Position numbers and translations under genes: made by a program. A DNA stretch of 59,403 nucleotides. Origin: Bacillus sonorensis NBRC 101234 = KCTC 13918 (GTDB lineage Bacteria > Bacillota > Bacilli > Bacillales > Bacillaceae). A model generated the notes under the pieces. That model did no database searches. It had not been told where the DNA came from and was given only the letters and a program-made list of their open reading frames with translations. Shown one piece after another: positions 16,063 to 24,049 of the stretch. Location: positions 1 to 59,403 of the forward strand of contig NZ_BCVZ01000021.1 of assembly GCF_001592005.1 (NCBI RefSeq), read 5' to 3'. Each line of letters starts with the position of its first letter. Within the stretch, counting starts at the first letter, position 1.

Positions 16063-16429
16063 ATATTCAACACGTCATGGGGGCCATTACGTGCCGGCTA
16101 TGGAGCACAATGGTGTTCTCTATATTTCAGGGCAGTTGTCTATGAATCCGGAAACGGGAAAAACTCCAGCCGGGGGCATGAAAGAAGAAGCAAAACAGGC
16201 ATTAGCAAATTTGGAGCTTGCGCTCAAAGAAAGAGGATGAAGCAAGGAAAATGTTATATTATCCAGACTGTATACCCCAGACGTAAAATATTGGCCGGAC
16301 ATCAATGAGGTTTATGCTCATTTCTTTGGCAGCCATAAACCGGCTGGAGTTGTTGTTCCATCAAATCATTTATATGCGGGCTGTCTTGTTGAAATGGAAG
16401 CAGTGGCGGCTATAAAGGAGGAAGAATAA
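16043..16429 (+). pseudogene. second ridA-like gene with an in-frame TGA
   Basis: RidA-family protein from TTG 16043 (SD AGGAG 9 nt before): KPAHTKYSTRHGGHYVPAM, YISGQLSMNP, LELALKERG, then TGA at 16238-16240. The same frame continues with SKENVILSRLYTPDVKYW, KPAGVVVPSNHLYAG and EMEAVAAIKEEE to TAA 16427. Only the one stop interrupts it, so the lesion is young or a sequencing error. Its TAA overlaps the ATG of the next gene (TAATG), evidence that it was translated in an operon. Confidence 0.8.
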
Positions 16430-17538
16430 TGAATGATTTAGAATTAGATACGCCAGCACTTCTGATAGATAAAGATATTCTCTATAAAAATATTAAATCA
16501 ATGCAAGAATATGCTGATCGTTACAAAGTGAATTTACGTCCTCATACGAAAACCCATAAGATGCCCAAACTGGCGAAAATTCAAGAAGAAGCTGGGGCTG
16601 TTGGAATTACGGTCGCCAAAGTAGGCGAAGCTGAAGTAATGGCGAAGAATGGTTTGAAAGACATATTTATTGCCAATGAGATTGTCGGTAAAACCAAAAT
16701 CGAGAGAATCAGAAAATTGTCAGAGACCATCGATATCTCATTTGGAATTGACAGTGTTTATCAGGTAAATGAAATAGAAGAGGTTTTTCAAGGATCAGCC
16801 AAAAAAGCACAGGTATTAGTGGAAATTGAAGTTGGCGAAAAGCGGTCAGGCATTATTGAGGAAAGCGATTTTCGTACACTATTGGAAGCTGTGAAAAATA
16901 GTCGTAATGTTCACTTAAAAGGGGTTTTTTCTCATGATGGACATACATATAAAGCGGAGAGTGCAGATGAATGCAAAGAGCTTTATATGTCCAGTGCAGA
17001 CAGGACGCTTTATTTTGCCGAGATAGCAGCTGAAATGGGATGTGAGCCAGAGGTTGTCAGCATAGGATCTACTCCGCCGCCATTTATGTTTCAATTCGAC
17101 ATCCCAAAAGGAGTAACCGAAATCAGACCTGGCACTTACATTTTAATGGATGCCTCACAAGCAAATGTGATTGGATCATACGATAAGTGTGCAGCAACTG
17201 TACTTACAACCATTATAAGCAAACCAACAAAAGAGCGTGTCATTACTGATGTGGGAGCAAAAGGGATTACTGCCCAAACAAGAACGAAAGGCCTGACAGC
17301 CACTACAGGTCTTGGCAAAATGAAAGAATTTGAAAATGTCTATATTCACGATGTGTTTGACGAACATGCTACTATTTACAATGAAGAATTCAACAAGCAA
17401 GTAAGCATCGGAGATAAGGTGCGGATTATTCCAAATCATATCTGTCCGGTATGTAACTTGCATGAAAAAGCCTACTTAGTTTCGGAAGGTAAGGTTCTTG
17501 AAGAGATTTTGGTAGAGTGCAGAGGGAAATTACAATAA
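16429..17538 (+). CDS. D-threonine aldolase / D-serine dehydratase-like protein
   Basis: 369 residues. N-terminal alanine-racemase-type barrel with the PLP lysine in RPHTKTHK (K41) and a C-terminal beta domain with the metal-site signature PNHIC (H337, C339) shared by D-threonine aldolase and eukaryotic-type D-serine dehydratase. Predicted cytosolic PLP- and divalent-metal-dependent cleavage or dehydration of a D-beta-hydroxy amino acid. Start ATG overlaps the preceding ridA stop, so translation is coupled. With RidA to clear the aminoacrylate/aminocrotonate intermediates and a DauR-like regulator, this looks like a D-serine/D-threonine degradation operon. Confidence 0.82.
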   Translation: MNDLELDTPALLIDKDILYKNIKSMQEYADRYKVNLRPHTKTHKMPKLAKIQEEAGAVGITVAKVGEAEVMAKNGLKDIFIANEIVGKTKIERIRKLSETIDISFGIDSVYQVNEIEEVFQGSAKKAQVLVEIEVGEKRSGIIEESDFRTLLEAVKNSRNVHLKGVFSHDGHTYKAESADECKELYMSSADRTLYFAEIAAEMGCEPEVVSIGSTPPPFMFQFDIPKGVTEIRPGTYILMDASQANVIGSYDKCAATVLTTIISKPTKERVITDVGAKGITAQTRTKGLTATTGLGKMKEFENVYIHDVFDEHATIYNEEFNKQVSIGDKVRIIPNHICPVCNLHEKAYLVSEGKVLEEILVECRGKLQ

Positions 17539-17569
17539 GATGACATTCATTTAAAGCCAAAAACAGTGC

Positions 17570-17663
17570 AATTTTGCGCCCAAAATCTTAAAACGGGTGT
17601 AATGAATGAGACGTTTATAACACTAAAATAAAAAACATACCAACATGATTTGGTATGTTTTCT
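17570..17663. terminator. bidirectional terminator beside arm-like sequence
   Basis: AAAACATACCAA-N6-TTGGTATGTTTT (17632-17661) ends both converging genes. Its core ATACCAA/TTGGTAT equals the outer stem of the scar hairpin. CAGTGCAATTTTGCGCCCAAAAT and GTAATGAATGAG just before (17570-17610) resemble the arm-like repeats. It may be a further, much decayed scar. Confidence 0.6.
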
Positions 17664-17702
17664 TCTTCATATACGCCCCTATTCCTCACAGCTATCATCC
17701 GG

Positions 17703-18905
17703 CTAATTCAAGGTTGAAACTTCATTTGATTGATCTTTCCATACCATTGTAAGACTCAGGCCGACAATCATAACGATACCTGCAAAAAGGAAAGGATAAT
17801 GAATGTTAAGATCAAATAGAATACCGCCCAGAGCCGGACCAAATATATTCCCCAAGCTCGTGTAAGTGGAGTTCATGCCCGCGACGAACCCCTGCTGGTT
17901 ACCGGCAACTTTGGATAAAAAAGTAGTTAAGGCCGGGCGCAGCAAATCAAACGCCAGAAAAATAAAACACGTGACAAGCAAAACAGCTAAAAATCCTGAC
18001 ATCACAGTAGATACGAAAGCCAAGACCGCACCGATGATGAGACAAAGCTGAATCATCCTTTTCTCGCCAATTTTATTGACCAATTTCCCGAATAATAAAA
18101 CTTGAATAATGACGGCAACAATGGAACTGAGCGTAATAATGGTCGCGATATCCTTTGGTGTGAAGCCGAATTTATGATCGGAAAACAAGCTAAATACCGT
18201 TTCATAGGCTGATAAGCCGAAAGCCAGCACAAAGACGATAATAAATGCAATGAAATAGACAGGATGAATCGACTTCTTCAAGTCTTTAAAGAAACTGGAT
18301 TCCTTTGTATGAGATGAGAGTTGTTCGCGTTCTTCTTTTGACAATGATTCTTTTAATATAAAAACGGAAGAGACGGCTGCTATTAATGCTAAGCCGGCAG
18401 CAAAGAAAAATGGCATGCGAATGCCATAATCGGCAATAAACCCTCCTGCACCAGGTCCGATAATAAAGCCGGTGCTAATCGCGGCAGATACATAACCCAT
18501 AGCCTTTGACCTTTCCTGCAGGGTTGTTATATCAGCCACATACGCTGTTACAGCAGGCATGATAAAGGCCGCGCTGATTCCGCCCAATATCCTCGATAAA
18601 TAAAACATTGAAACATGGGTCCCCAATCCAAAAATCAACTCTGATATACTGAATACAAGCAATCCGAGGACAATCATTTTTTTTCTTCCAAAACGGTCAG
18701 CCCATCTTCCTGCGAAAGGGGAAGTGATTAATTGGGAAATGGCGAAAACCGCAACAAGATACCCCATGGTACTGCCGGATAAATGCATGATATTCATAAA
18801 AGAAGGCATAACCGGAATAATTAAACCGATGCCAAGAAATGCGATGAAAATGTTGCTTAATAAAATAATAAGCACCGTTTTTTGTTCTTTAATTGATTTT
18901 TTCAT
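17703..18905 (-). CDS. blt: multidrug efflux transporter Blt
   Basis: 400-residue, 12-TM MFS drug:H+ antiporter exporting fluoroquinolones, rhodamine, ethidium and spermidine in B. subtilis. Motif A GRWADRFGRKKM and motif C GFIIGPGAGGFIA are intact, and the sequence is very close to B. subtilis Blt as I recall it. ATG 18905 is chosen over 18926 because GAGGAG lies 9 nt before it. Divergent from bltR. In B. subtilis blt is co-transcribed with the spermidine acetyltransferase gene bltD; here no bltD follows, and the bidirectional terminator comes about 40 bp after the stop. Confidence 0.93.
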   Translation of the reverse strand: MKKSIKEQKTVLIILLSNIFIAFLGIGLIIPVMPSFMNIMHLSGSTMGYLVAVFAISQLITSPFAGRWADRFGRKKMIVLGLLVFSISELIFGLGTHVSMFYLSRILGGISAAFIMPAVTAYVADITTLQERSKAMGYVSAAISTGFIIGPGAGGFIADYGIRMPFFFAAGLALIAAVSSVFILKESLSKEEREQLSSHTKESSFFKDLKKSIHPVYFIAFIIVFVLAFGLSAYETVFSLFSDHKFGFTPKDIATIITLSSIVAVIIQVLLFGKLVNKIGEKRMIQLCLIIGAVLAFVSTVMSGFLAVLLVTCFIFLAFDLLRPALTTFLSKVAGNQQGFVAGMNSTYTSLGNIFGPALGGILFDLNIHYPFLFAGIVMIVGLSLTMVWKDQSNEVSTLN

Positions 18906-19055
18906 CTGTGAAAACTCCTCTAACATTAATCAAGGCAAAGAGTAACGCTTTGTTTTGCCATTTATACTTTGAGAATGATCCAAGACAAGCGAAGAGATTT
19001 TCCGCTTCAAACTGATCCTTTTCTTTGTTGATCGAAGCCTCTTTCCAGTACAATA

Positions 19056-19086
19056 ATCATAAAGTATATAGCTACCGTATAGTCAA
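19056..19086 (-). promoter_or_regulatory. blt promoter with 19-bp spacer (MerR type)
   Basis: On the minus strand TTGACT (19086-19081), a 19-bp spacer and TATGAT (19061-19056). The overlong spacer is the hallmark of promoters that MerR-family activators untwist, so BltR probably acts here. Confidence 0.85.
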
Positions 19087-19097
19087 GGAGATTTTTT

Positions 19098-19919
19098 ATG
19101 AGCGAAGATTTAAAAAAGTATTTCACAACAGGTGAGTTTGCCAAGCTCTGCAACATAAAAAAACAAACGCTGTTTCATTATGACGAGATTGGTCTGTTTT
19201 CTCCGGAAATAAAAAAAGACAATGGCTATAGATATTATTCTTATCATCAATTTGAGCTTTTTCAAGTGATCAATTTGTTTAAAGAGGTTGGTGTACCGTT
19301 AAAAGAAATCAAATCCCTCATAAAAGGCAAAACACCGGGCAGGATCGTACCGCTTCTGAAAGAAAAGACTGTTGAAATTGAGGACAAAATCAACAAGCTT
19401 AAGCATTTGCAAAAGATTATACAGACGAAAGTGGCGTTAGCTGAACAAGCATTAAAAACAGATTTTTCTTCGGTTTCTTTTCAGTTTTTAAATGAAGAAA
19501 AATATCTGATCAGCAGATATACATTAGATTTACCAGAACGAAAATACATTGCGGCCATTTCAGAACTCATTCACTATGTTGAGTCCCGCAAATTAGATGA
19601 GGGCTATCCTGTCGGCGGGATATTTGCACGGGAACAAATTCTAAAAAAAGACTTCTATAATTACAGTCACTTTTATATAAAAGTAAAAGAAGGAATCGAT
19701 ACGGTAAACCATCATGTGAGACCAAAAGGGCTGTATGCAGTCGGCTATCAAAAAGGCGAAGAAGTTGAAGATGCCTACAGCAGAATGATTCAATTCATTG
19801 AAAAGAACGGGATGCAGATAGGCGAGTATGCATATGAGGAATTCATGCTTGATGAAGTGATGGTCGATGGATTTGAAAATCAAATCACCAAAATCTTCAT
19901 TCAAGTTAAAGAGATGTAA
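19098..19919 (+). CDS. bltR: MerR-family activator BltR
   Basis: 273 residues: N-terminal MerR winged helix (FTTGEFAKLCNIKKQTLFHYDEI), a coiled-coil (about 85-120) and a C-terminal GyrI-like ligand domain (about 125-273) as in BmrR. It binds drugs or polyamines and activates blt. ATG with SD AAGGAG 7 nt before. Divergent from blt; the two share a 190-bp region holding the 19-bp-spacer promoter. Confidence 0.92.
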   Translation: MSEDLKKYFTTGEFAKLCNIKKQTLFHYDEIGLFSPEIKKDNGYRYYSYHQFELFQVINLFKEVGVPLKEIKSLIKGKTPGRIVPLLKEKTVEIEDKINKLKHLQKIIQTKVALAEQALKTDFSSVSFQFLNEEKYLISRYTLDLPERKYIAAISELIHYVESRKLDEGYPVGGIFAREQILKKDFYNYSHFYIKVKEGIDTVNHHVRPKGLYAVGYQKGEEVEDAYSRMIQFIEKNGMQIGEYAYEEFMLDEVMVDGFENQITKIFIQVKEM

Positions 19920-20033
19920 CGGATTTTTTTGATGTAAACGAACCTGGCACCAATGAGATATGCATGAAATAACCATCTTTATAGCGGAAAACAGTGCCCA
20001 TTGAGCTCTTGGGAAACGGGCTTTAAAACAGGA

Positions 20034-20063
20034 GAAGGGCTGCATGAGCTGCAGTTCTTTTTG
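20034..20063 (+). terminator. terminator after bltR
   Basis: GAAGGGCTGCA-TGAGC-TGCAGTTCTTTTT. CAGTGCCCATTGAG just before (19992-20005) is another short match to the arm-like repeats. Confidence 0.5.
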
Positions 20064-20144
20064 TTTCAATAGATAGCACGTATTTTTAAAAAGGCATTGC
20101 CTAAGACGCAACGTCACAGATGATGATAGATCCTGAAAGGGGGA

Positions 20145-20222
20145 ATGGTTTTGAAAGTGAGTCAATTTGCGCAAAGTGGGAATACGACTGTAAAGACACT
20201 GAGGCATTACGAAAAAGTAGGT
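20145..20222 (+). pseudogene. MerR-family gene cut off at a tRNA-Leu scar
   Basis: With SD AAAGGGGGAA upstream, the frame reads LKVSQFAQSGNTTVKTLRHY then EKVG, an unmistakable MerR N-terminus (helix-turn-helix plus the first wing). Homology stops at about codon 26. 18 bp later the tRNA-Leu tail CCTTCACGGCCGCA begins. The rest of the gene is missing, so the scar is also a deletion or recombination endpoint. Confidence 0.8.
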
Positions 20223-20239
20223 GAAGCTCATAATCCAGG

Positions 20240-20297
20240 CCTTCACGGCCGCATCATAGGAATACCAAGGGTTGTGATGCCCCTGGTATTTTTTTTG
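20240..20297 (+). repeat. tRNA-Leu scar 5 (tail + terminator)
   Basis: CCTTCACGGCCGCA (20240-20253), TCATAGG, hairpin AATACCAAGGG ... CCCCTGGTATT (20261-20290), then T8-GC. Confidence 0.85.
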
Positions 20298-20337
20298 CGA
20301 AATCAGGAATGGTTTTCGAGGCTAAAGTCAATTAGAT

Positions 20338-20718
20338 TTAATCTTCAGCTTTAAGCGTGGTTTCGATGTTAACCATTCTGTCTTTATACTTCTCTCCCCA
20401 TTCCTTCATGTGTAAAATAATAGGTTCCAAAGTTTTTCCAAACTCAGTTAAAGAGTATTCCACTTTTGGAGGGACCTGTTTATAAACCTCGCGGTGAATC
20501 ACGCCATCACGTTCCAGTTCCCTTAATTGTAAAGTAAGCATGCGCTGGGTAATTTTAGGATAAAGTCTTCGGAATTCATTAAATCTCTTTTTGCCGTCAA
20601 TGAGATGATAAAGGAGAACGCCTTTCCATTTACCGCCAATTATATCTAATGTGGTCTCCACCGGGCATCCTTCAAAGTGATCCGAAGAATAATCAAAACC
20701 AAGTTTTCGATTTCTCAT
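20338..20718 (-). CDS. ydeP: HxlR-family regulator, YdeP-like
   Basis: 126 residues from ATG 20718 (GAGGAG 8 nt before). DUF24/HxlR winged helix with the redox Cys in FEGCPVETTLDIIGGKWKG, the position used by HypR, CatR and YodB to sense electrophiles and disulfide stress. MLTLQLRELERDGVIHR is the recognition region. Divergent from a quinone reductase/flavodoxin-like gene across a 119-bp region with a dyad, as for ydeP-ydeQ of B. subtilis. Probably represses that oxidoreductase until thiol stress. Confidence 0.85.
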   Translation of the reverse strand: MRNRKLGFDYSSDHFEGCPVETTLDIIGGKWKGVLLYHLIDGKKRFNEFRRLYPKITQRMLTLQLRELERDGVIHREVYKQVPPKVEYSLTEFGKTLEPIILHMKEWGEKYKDRMVNIETTLKAED

Positions 20719-20732
20719 GCTGTTCACTCCTC

Positions 20733-20754
20733 ATAGTATACTTTTTGATACTAT
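20733..20754. promoter_or_regulatory. dyad operator of the ydeP-ydeQ divergon
   Basis: ATAGTA-N10-TACTAT directly upstream of the ydeP SD; same half-site as in front of the other HxlR gene (13035). Confidence 0.6.
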
Positions 20755-20837
20755 ATACAATTAATGTGCGTACTTTTTATATTTTAATATACATCATATA
20801 ATGATGTCACATCAAAGAAATGAAAGGAATGATTCAT

Positions 20838-21413
20838 ATGAAAACACTAGTAATCGTAGTACATCCGAACATCGAAGCTTCTCGAATCAACAAAAAGTGG
20901 AAAGAAGCGGTTTTAAGTGAACCGGGAATAACTGTCCATGATCTTTATGAAAAATATCGCCATCAACCGATTGATGTGGAATATGAACAACAATTGCTTC
21001 TTGCCCATGATCGTATTGTTTTTCAATTTCCATTATACTGGTACAGCAGTCCCCCGCTTTTAAAACAGTGGTTTGATGAGGTGTTTACTTTTGGTTGGGC
21101 TCATGGCCCCGGCGGAACGAAATTGAAAGGAAAAGAGTGGGTGACGGCCATGTCCATCGGTTCACCTGAACATTCTTATCAAGCCGGCGGATATAACTTA
21201 TTTTCAATAAGCGAACTGACAAAGCCGTTCCAGGCGTCTGCCAGTTTAGTAGGCATGGCCTATCTGCCTTCCTTTGCCGAATATCGCGCCAATAAAATCA
21301 GTGACCAAGAAATCGCCCAAAGTGCGAGTCGGTATGTAGAACATATTACAAATATAGAATTAAACCCTAAGGTTCGCCTGCGTAACTATCTGAAGCAACT
21401 AGAAAGTGAATAG
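20838..21413 (+). CDS. ydeQ: NAD(P)H oxidoreductase (flavodoxin-2 fold), YdeQ-like
   Basis: 191 residues from ATG 20838 (SD GAAAGGA). Flavodoxin_2/quinone reductase family: VIVVHPNIEASRINKKW, the FMN/FAD loop FQFPLYWYSSPPLLKQW and FTFGWAHGPGG. Cytosolic two-electron reduction of quinones or electrophiles by NAD(P)H. Divergent from the Cys-containing HxlR regulator, as with ydeP-ydeQ in B. subtilis, which suggests induction by quinones or aldehydes. A terminator follows. Confidence 0.85.
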   Translation: MKTLVIVVHPNIEASRINKKWKEAVLSEPGITVHDLYEKYRHQPIDVEYEQQLLLAHDRIVFQFPLYWYSSPPLLKQWFDEVFTFGWAHGPGGTKLKGKEWVTAMSIGSPEHSYQAGGYNLFSISELTKPFQASASLVGMAYLPSFAEYRANKISDQEIAQSASRYVEHITNIELNPKVRLRNYLKQLESE

Positions 21414-21437
21414 ATTTAATTTATAAAAAAATCGTCG

Positions 21438-21467
21438 AAAATCCTGTTATCATCACACAGGATTTTT
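21438..21467 (+). terminator. ydeQ terminator
   Basis: AAAATCCTG-N11-CAGGATTTTT. Confidence 0.8.
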
Positions 21468-21547
21468 CTTGTTCAGCAAACCGCTCCGATTCAATGATAG
21501 GAAATTTACGCCAAGGGATGTTGACTTACCGAGAAAAAAGAAAAATA

Positions 21548-21594
21548 CACCAAAAATAAGCGATCAGCTTGTACCTGACTGCTTATTTTTGGTG
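21548..21594 (-). terminator. ydeR terminator
   Basis: Perfect 14-bp arms CACCAAAAATAAGC / GCTTATTTTTGGTG with a 19-nt loop. Placed just after the ydeR stop on the minus strand. Confidence 0.7.
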
Positions 21595-21599
21595 AAAGA

Positions 21600-22790
21600 C
21601 TATTTTTCTGTGGCGAAATAAAGCAAAGCTATGACCGGAAAAGCGATGCCAATCCATAATGTTGTACCCCATCCGCCTGAGGCGTATGCCCACCCTCCAA
21701 TTGACGATCCTATAGCCCCGCCTAGAAAGAAGATTGCCATGAATAATCCGTTCAACCGACTGCGAATTTCTGGTGCCAACGAAAAAATGGCACGTTGGCT
21801 GAGCACAAGATTTGCAGATACGCCCATATCTAACAGAATAGCTGCGACCACTAGAACTGCTATTCCGACGGGGGAGCTGCTCTGAATTACTAGCGGCAGT
21901 AATAAAGAAGCGATGACAACACCGAGAGCTATTCCAGTGGCAAGCCGGGTCAAGCCGCGATCAGCCAGACGGCCGCCTATTGGCGCAGCTACTGCACCTG
22001 CAATGCCCACAAGTGCGTATAGTGCTATTGCCTTTTGCGAAAAATGAAAAGCAGGACTGGACAATAATAATGGAACAGTAGTCCAGAACAAGCTGAAAGC
22101 TCCAAATACAAACGCATGATAGACGGCACGACGGCGTAAGACTGGAGTCGTGCGCAGCAACTTCCACATTGAACCCAGTAAGGCAGTATAGTTTGTGTTT
22201 GCTGTTGGTTTTCTGGCAGGGAGCACTTTTGATAATACGATTGCCAGGACAGCACTAACCGCCGCGGACAAAGCAAATATTGCATTCCACCCCCAGATAT
22301 CAGCGACTAGACTGGATATCGGACGGGAAAGCATGATACCGAGTAATAGGCCGCTCATGACATTGCCGACAACACGACCGCGTGCAGCGTCTGAGGCAAG
22401 GTATGATGCGAATGGTACGAGCACTTGGGCTGCGATCGATCCCAACCCGATCAAAAACGCAGCTGCTAAAAACAGTGTTCCATGTTTCACAAATGCTGTT
22501 GCAGTCAGAGCCGCTGCGCTTAGAAGGAGCGATACAACGACAAGTTTTTTGTTTTCGATAATATCTCCCAAAGGGACGAGAAATAGTAAGCCGGCAACAT
22601 ATCCAATCTGGGTGAGTGTGACAATCAATCCAGCACTGCTAGGAGAAAGTCCAATGGCCTTACTAATTAATCCGACCAAGGGTTGTGCATAGTAAAGATT
22701 AGCGACAATGATACCGCATGAAGTTGCGAGAAGAACGGTTAAACTGGGTGAAATCCTCTTATTAGTTGTGTGTGTGTTTAAATTAGCCAT
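21600..22790 (-). CDS. ydeR: MFS exporter, YdeR-like
   Basis: 396 residues with about 12 membrane segments. DHA1-type pattern: [10 protein letters not shown] in TM1, motif A-like [11 protein letters not shown] after TM2, GRLADRG in the centre. Likely a drug or metabolite exporter; the substrate is not predictable. ATG start with an AAGGAGCTT SD. Divergent from the TetR gene ydeS across about 240 bp holding three identical-type palindromes, so almost certainly repressed by it. The ydeP-Q-R-S order equals that of B. subtilis. Confidence 0.85.
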   Translation of the reverse strand: MANLNTHTTNKRISPSLTVLLATSCGIIVANLYYAQPLVGLISKAIGLSPSSAGLIVTLTQIGYVAGLLFLVPLGDIIENKKLVVVSLLLSAAALTATAFVKHGTLFLAAAFLIGLGSIAAQVLVPFASYLASDAARGRVVGNVMSGLLLGIMLSRPISSLVADIWGWNAIFALSAAVSAVLAIVLSKVLPARKPTANTNYTALLGSMWKLLRTTPVLRRRAVYHAFVFGAFSLFWTTVPLLLSSPAFHFSQKAIALYALVGIAGAVAAPIGGRLADRGLTRLATGIALGVVIASLLLPLVIQSSSPVGIAVLVVAAILLDMGVSANLVLSQRAIFSLAPEIRSRLNGLFMAIFFLGGAIGSSIGGWAYASGGWGTTLWIGIAFPVIALLYFATEK

Positions 22791-22900
22791 GATTAAGCTC
22801 CTTGTTTAATGATTTTAAGATTTAGCCATGATTTGTTTCGCTGATTAATCTCCTTTCCATGGATTCAATAGATGAAGACTCCTCTCAGGTTATTTTGTAA

Positions 22901-23011
22901 ACTAAACGTTTAGTTTTATTTATAGGGAAATAATATACTAAACGTTCAGTTTTGTAAATGGTTTTTTTCTATTTTCTTTTTTACTCACATTAAGTACACT
23001 AAACGTATAGT
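22901..23011. promoter_or_regulatory. three TetR-type operators between ydeR and ydeS
   Basis: ACTAAACGTTTAGT (22901-22914, perfect palindrome), ACTAAACGTTCAGT (22937-22950) and ACTAAACGTATAGT (22998-23011). They occupy the whole divergent promoter region and should serve both genes. Confidence 0.85.
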
Positions 23012-23037
23012 TTATATTTTGGGAAGGAATGATTCAT

Positions 23038-23619
23038 GTGCAGAGTAAACGAGGGCGGCCGCGTGATGAGGGAACGCATAAGGCGATTCTTTCTGCAGCC
23101 TATGAACTATTGCTGGAAAATGGCTTTGATGCGGTGACAGTCGATAAAATTGCAGAGCGTGCTAAAGTGAGTAAAGCAACGATTTATAAATGGTGGTCTA
23201 ACAAGGCTGCCGTTATAATGGACAGCTTTCTGTCGACCGCTACGGACAGATTGCCTGTGCCTGATACAGGATCGGCAGTAAATGACATATTAACCCATGC
23301 CACGAATTTAGCAAGGTTTTTGACAAGCCGGGAAGGAACCGTTATTACGGAATTAATAGGTGCAGGACAGTTGGATGCAAAATTGGCAGAAGAATATCGC
23401 GCACGATTTTTCCAGCCTCGCCGCCTCCAAGCTAAGGGTCTTTTAGAGAAGGGAATTCAGACAGGAGAATTGCGAGAGAATCTTGATATTGAAGTGAGCA
23501 TAGATCTCATTTACGGACCGATTTTCTATCGACTGCTTATAACCGGGGACGAGGTGAACGATTCCTATGTGCATGATTTGGTGATGAATGCGTTTAAAGG
23601 AATTCGGCTGCCAGAATAG
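23038..23619 (+). CDS. ydeS: TetR-family repressor, YdeS-like
   Basis: 193 residues from GTG 23038, preferred over ATG 23029 because GGAAGGA abuts the latter and is 9 nt from the former. TetR HTH (AILSAAYELLLENGFDAVTV, AKVSKATIYKWW) and a TetR_C-type ligand domain (GAGQLDAKLAEEYRARFF). Expected to repress ydeR and itself through the three ACTAAACGT dyads. A tRNA-Leu scar begins 58 bp after its stop and supplies a terminator. Confidence 0.85.
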   Translation: MQSKRGRPRDEGTHKAILSAAYELLLENGFDAVTVDKIAERAKVSKATIYKWWSNKAAVIMDSFLSTATDRLPVPDTGSAVNDILTHATNLARFLTSREGTVITELIGAGQLDAKLAEEYRARFFQPRRLQAKGLLEKGIQTGELRENLDIEVSIDLIYGPIFYRLLITGDEVNDSYVHDLVMNAFKGIRLPE

Positions 23620-23677
23620 ATGCGGGATCTGGGAACATCTTATATAGCCGTTTTCAATCATAGACTTGATTCATCAG

Positions 23678-23731
23678 CCTCTCTGCCGCATTCCCGAGAT
23701 ACCAAGGGATTTGATGTCCTTGGTTTTTTTA
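23678..23731 (+). repeat. tRNA-Leu scar 6 (tail + terminator)
   Basis: CCTCTCTGCCGCA (23678-23690) against tRNA CCTCTCGGCCGCA, then hairpin ACCAAGG ... CCTTGGT (23701-23724) and TTTTTT. It serves as the ydeS terminator. Confidence 0.75.
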
Positions 23732-23739
23732 TGTTTTGC

Positions 23740-24049
23740 TCTCATTTATGTTATACTCGAACGGTTGCTTTTCGGTCAGCTTTTTATGCAAATAACAAAA
23801 TTGATAATTTCCTATAAAGGAAAAATCAACCTCTTTTTAAATTATTCGGAATATATAGCGAAATTCAATTTTTTGAAACGTTTAAAGTTTGGTTAAGGAT
23901 GTTATAATGAGTTAGTTAATGAACCTCTGATTTTCTGGGCCGAGGGTAATAAAGAAAAAGCAGGAGTGGAATTTTAATATGTAATAACTGCATTCTATAT
24001 ACTACATAGCTAACATTACAGATATTATTTACACATCGGAGGATTACTA
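23740..24049 (+). promoter_or_regulatory. upstream region of brnQ
   Basis: 310 bp without a gene. A candidate -10 TATAAT (23903-23908) with TTTAAA 16 bp upstream would give a leader of about 140 nt. I looked for a T-box (AGGGTGGNACCGCG) and found none. Confidence 0.4.

Noticed and set aside
24000..24049. A T-box or amino acid riboswitch in the brnQ leader.
   Set aside because: No AGGGTGGNACCGCG motif and no specifier-loop structure could be drawn; AGGAGTGGAATTTTAA is only a superficial match.
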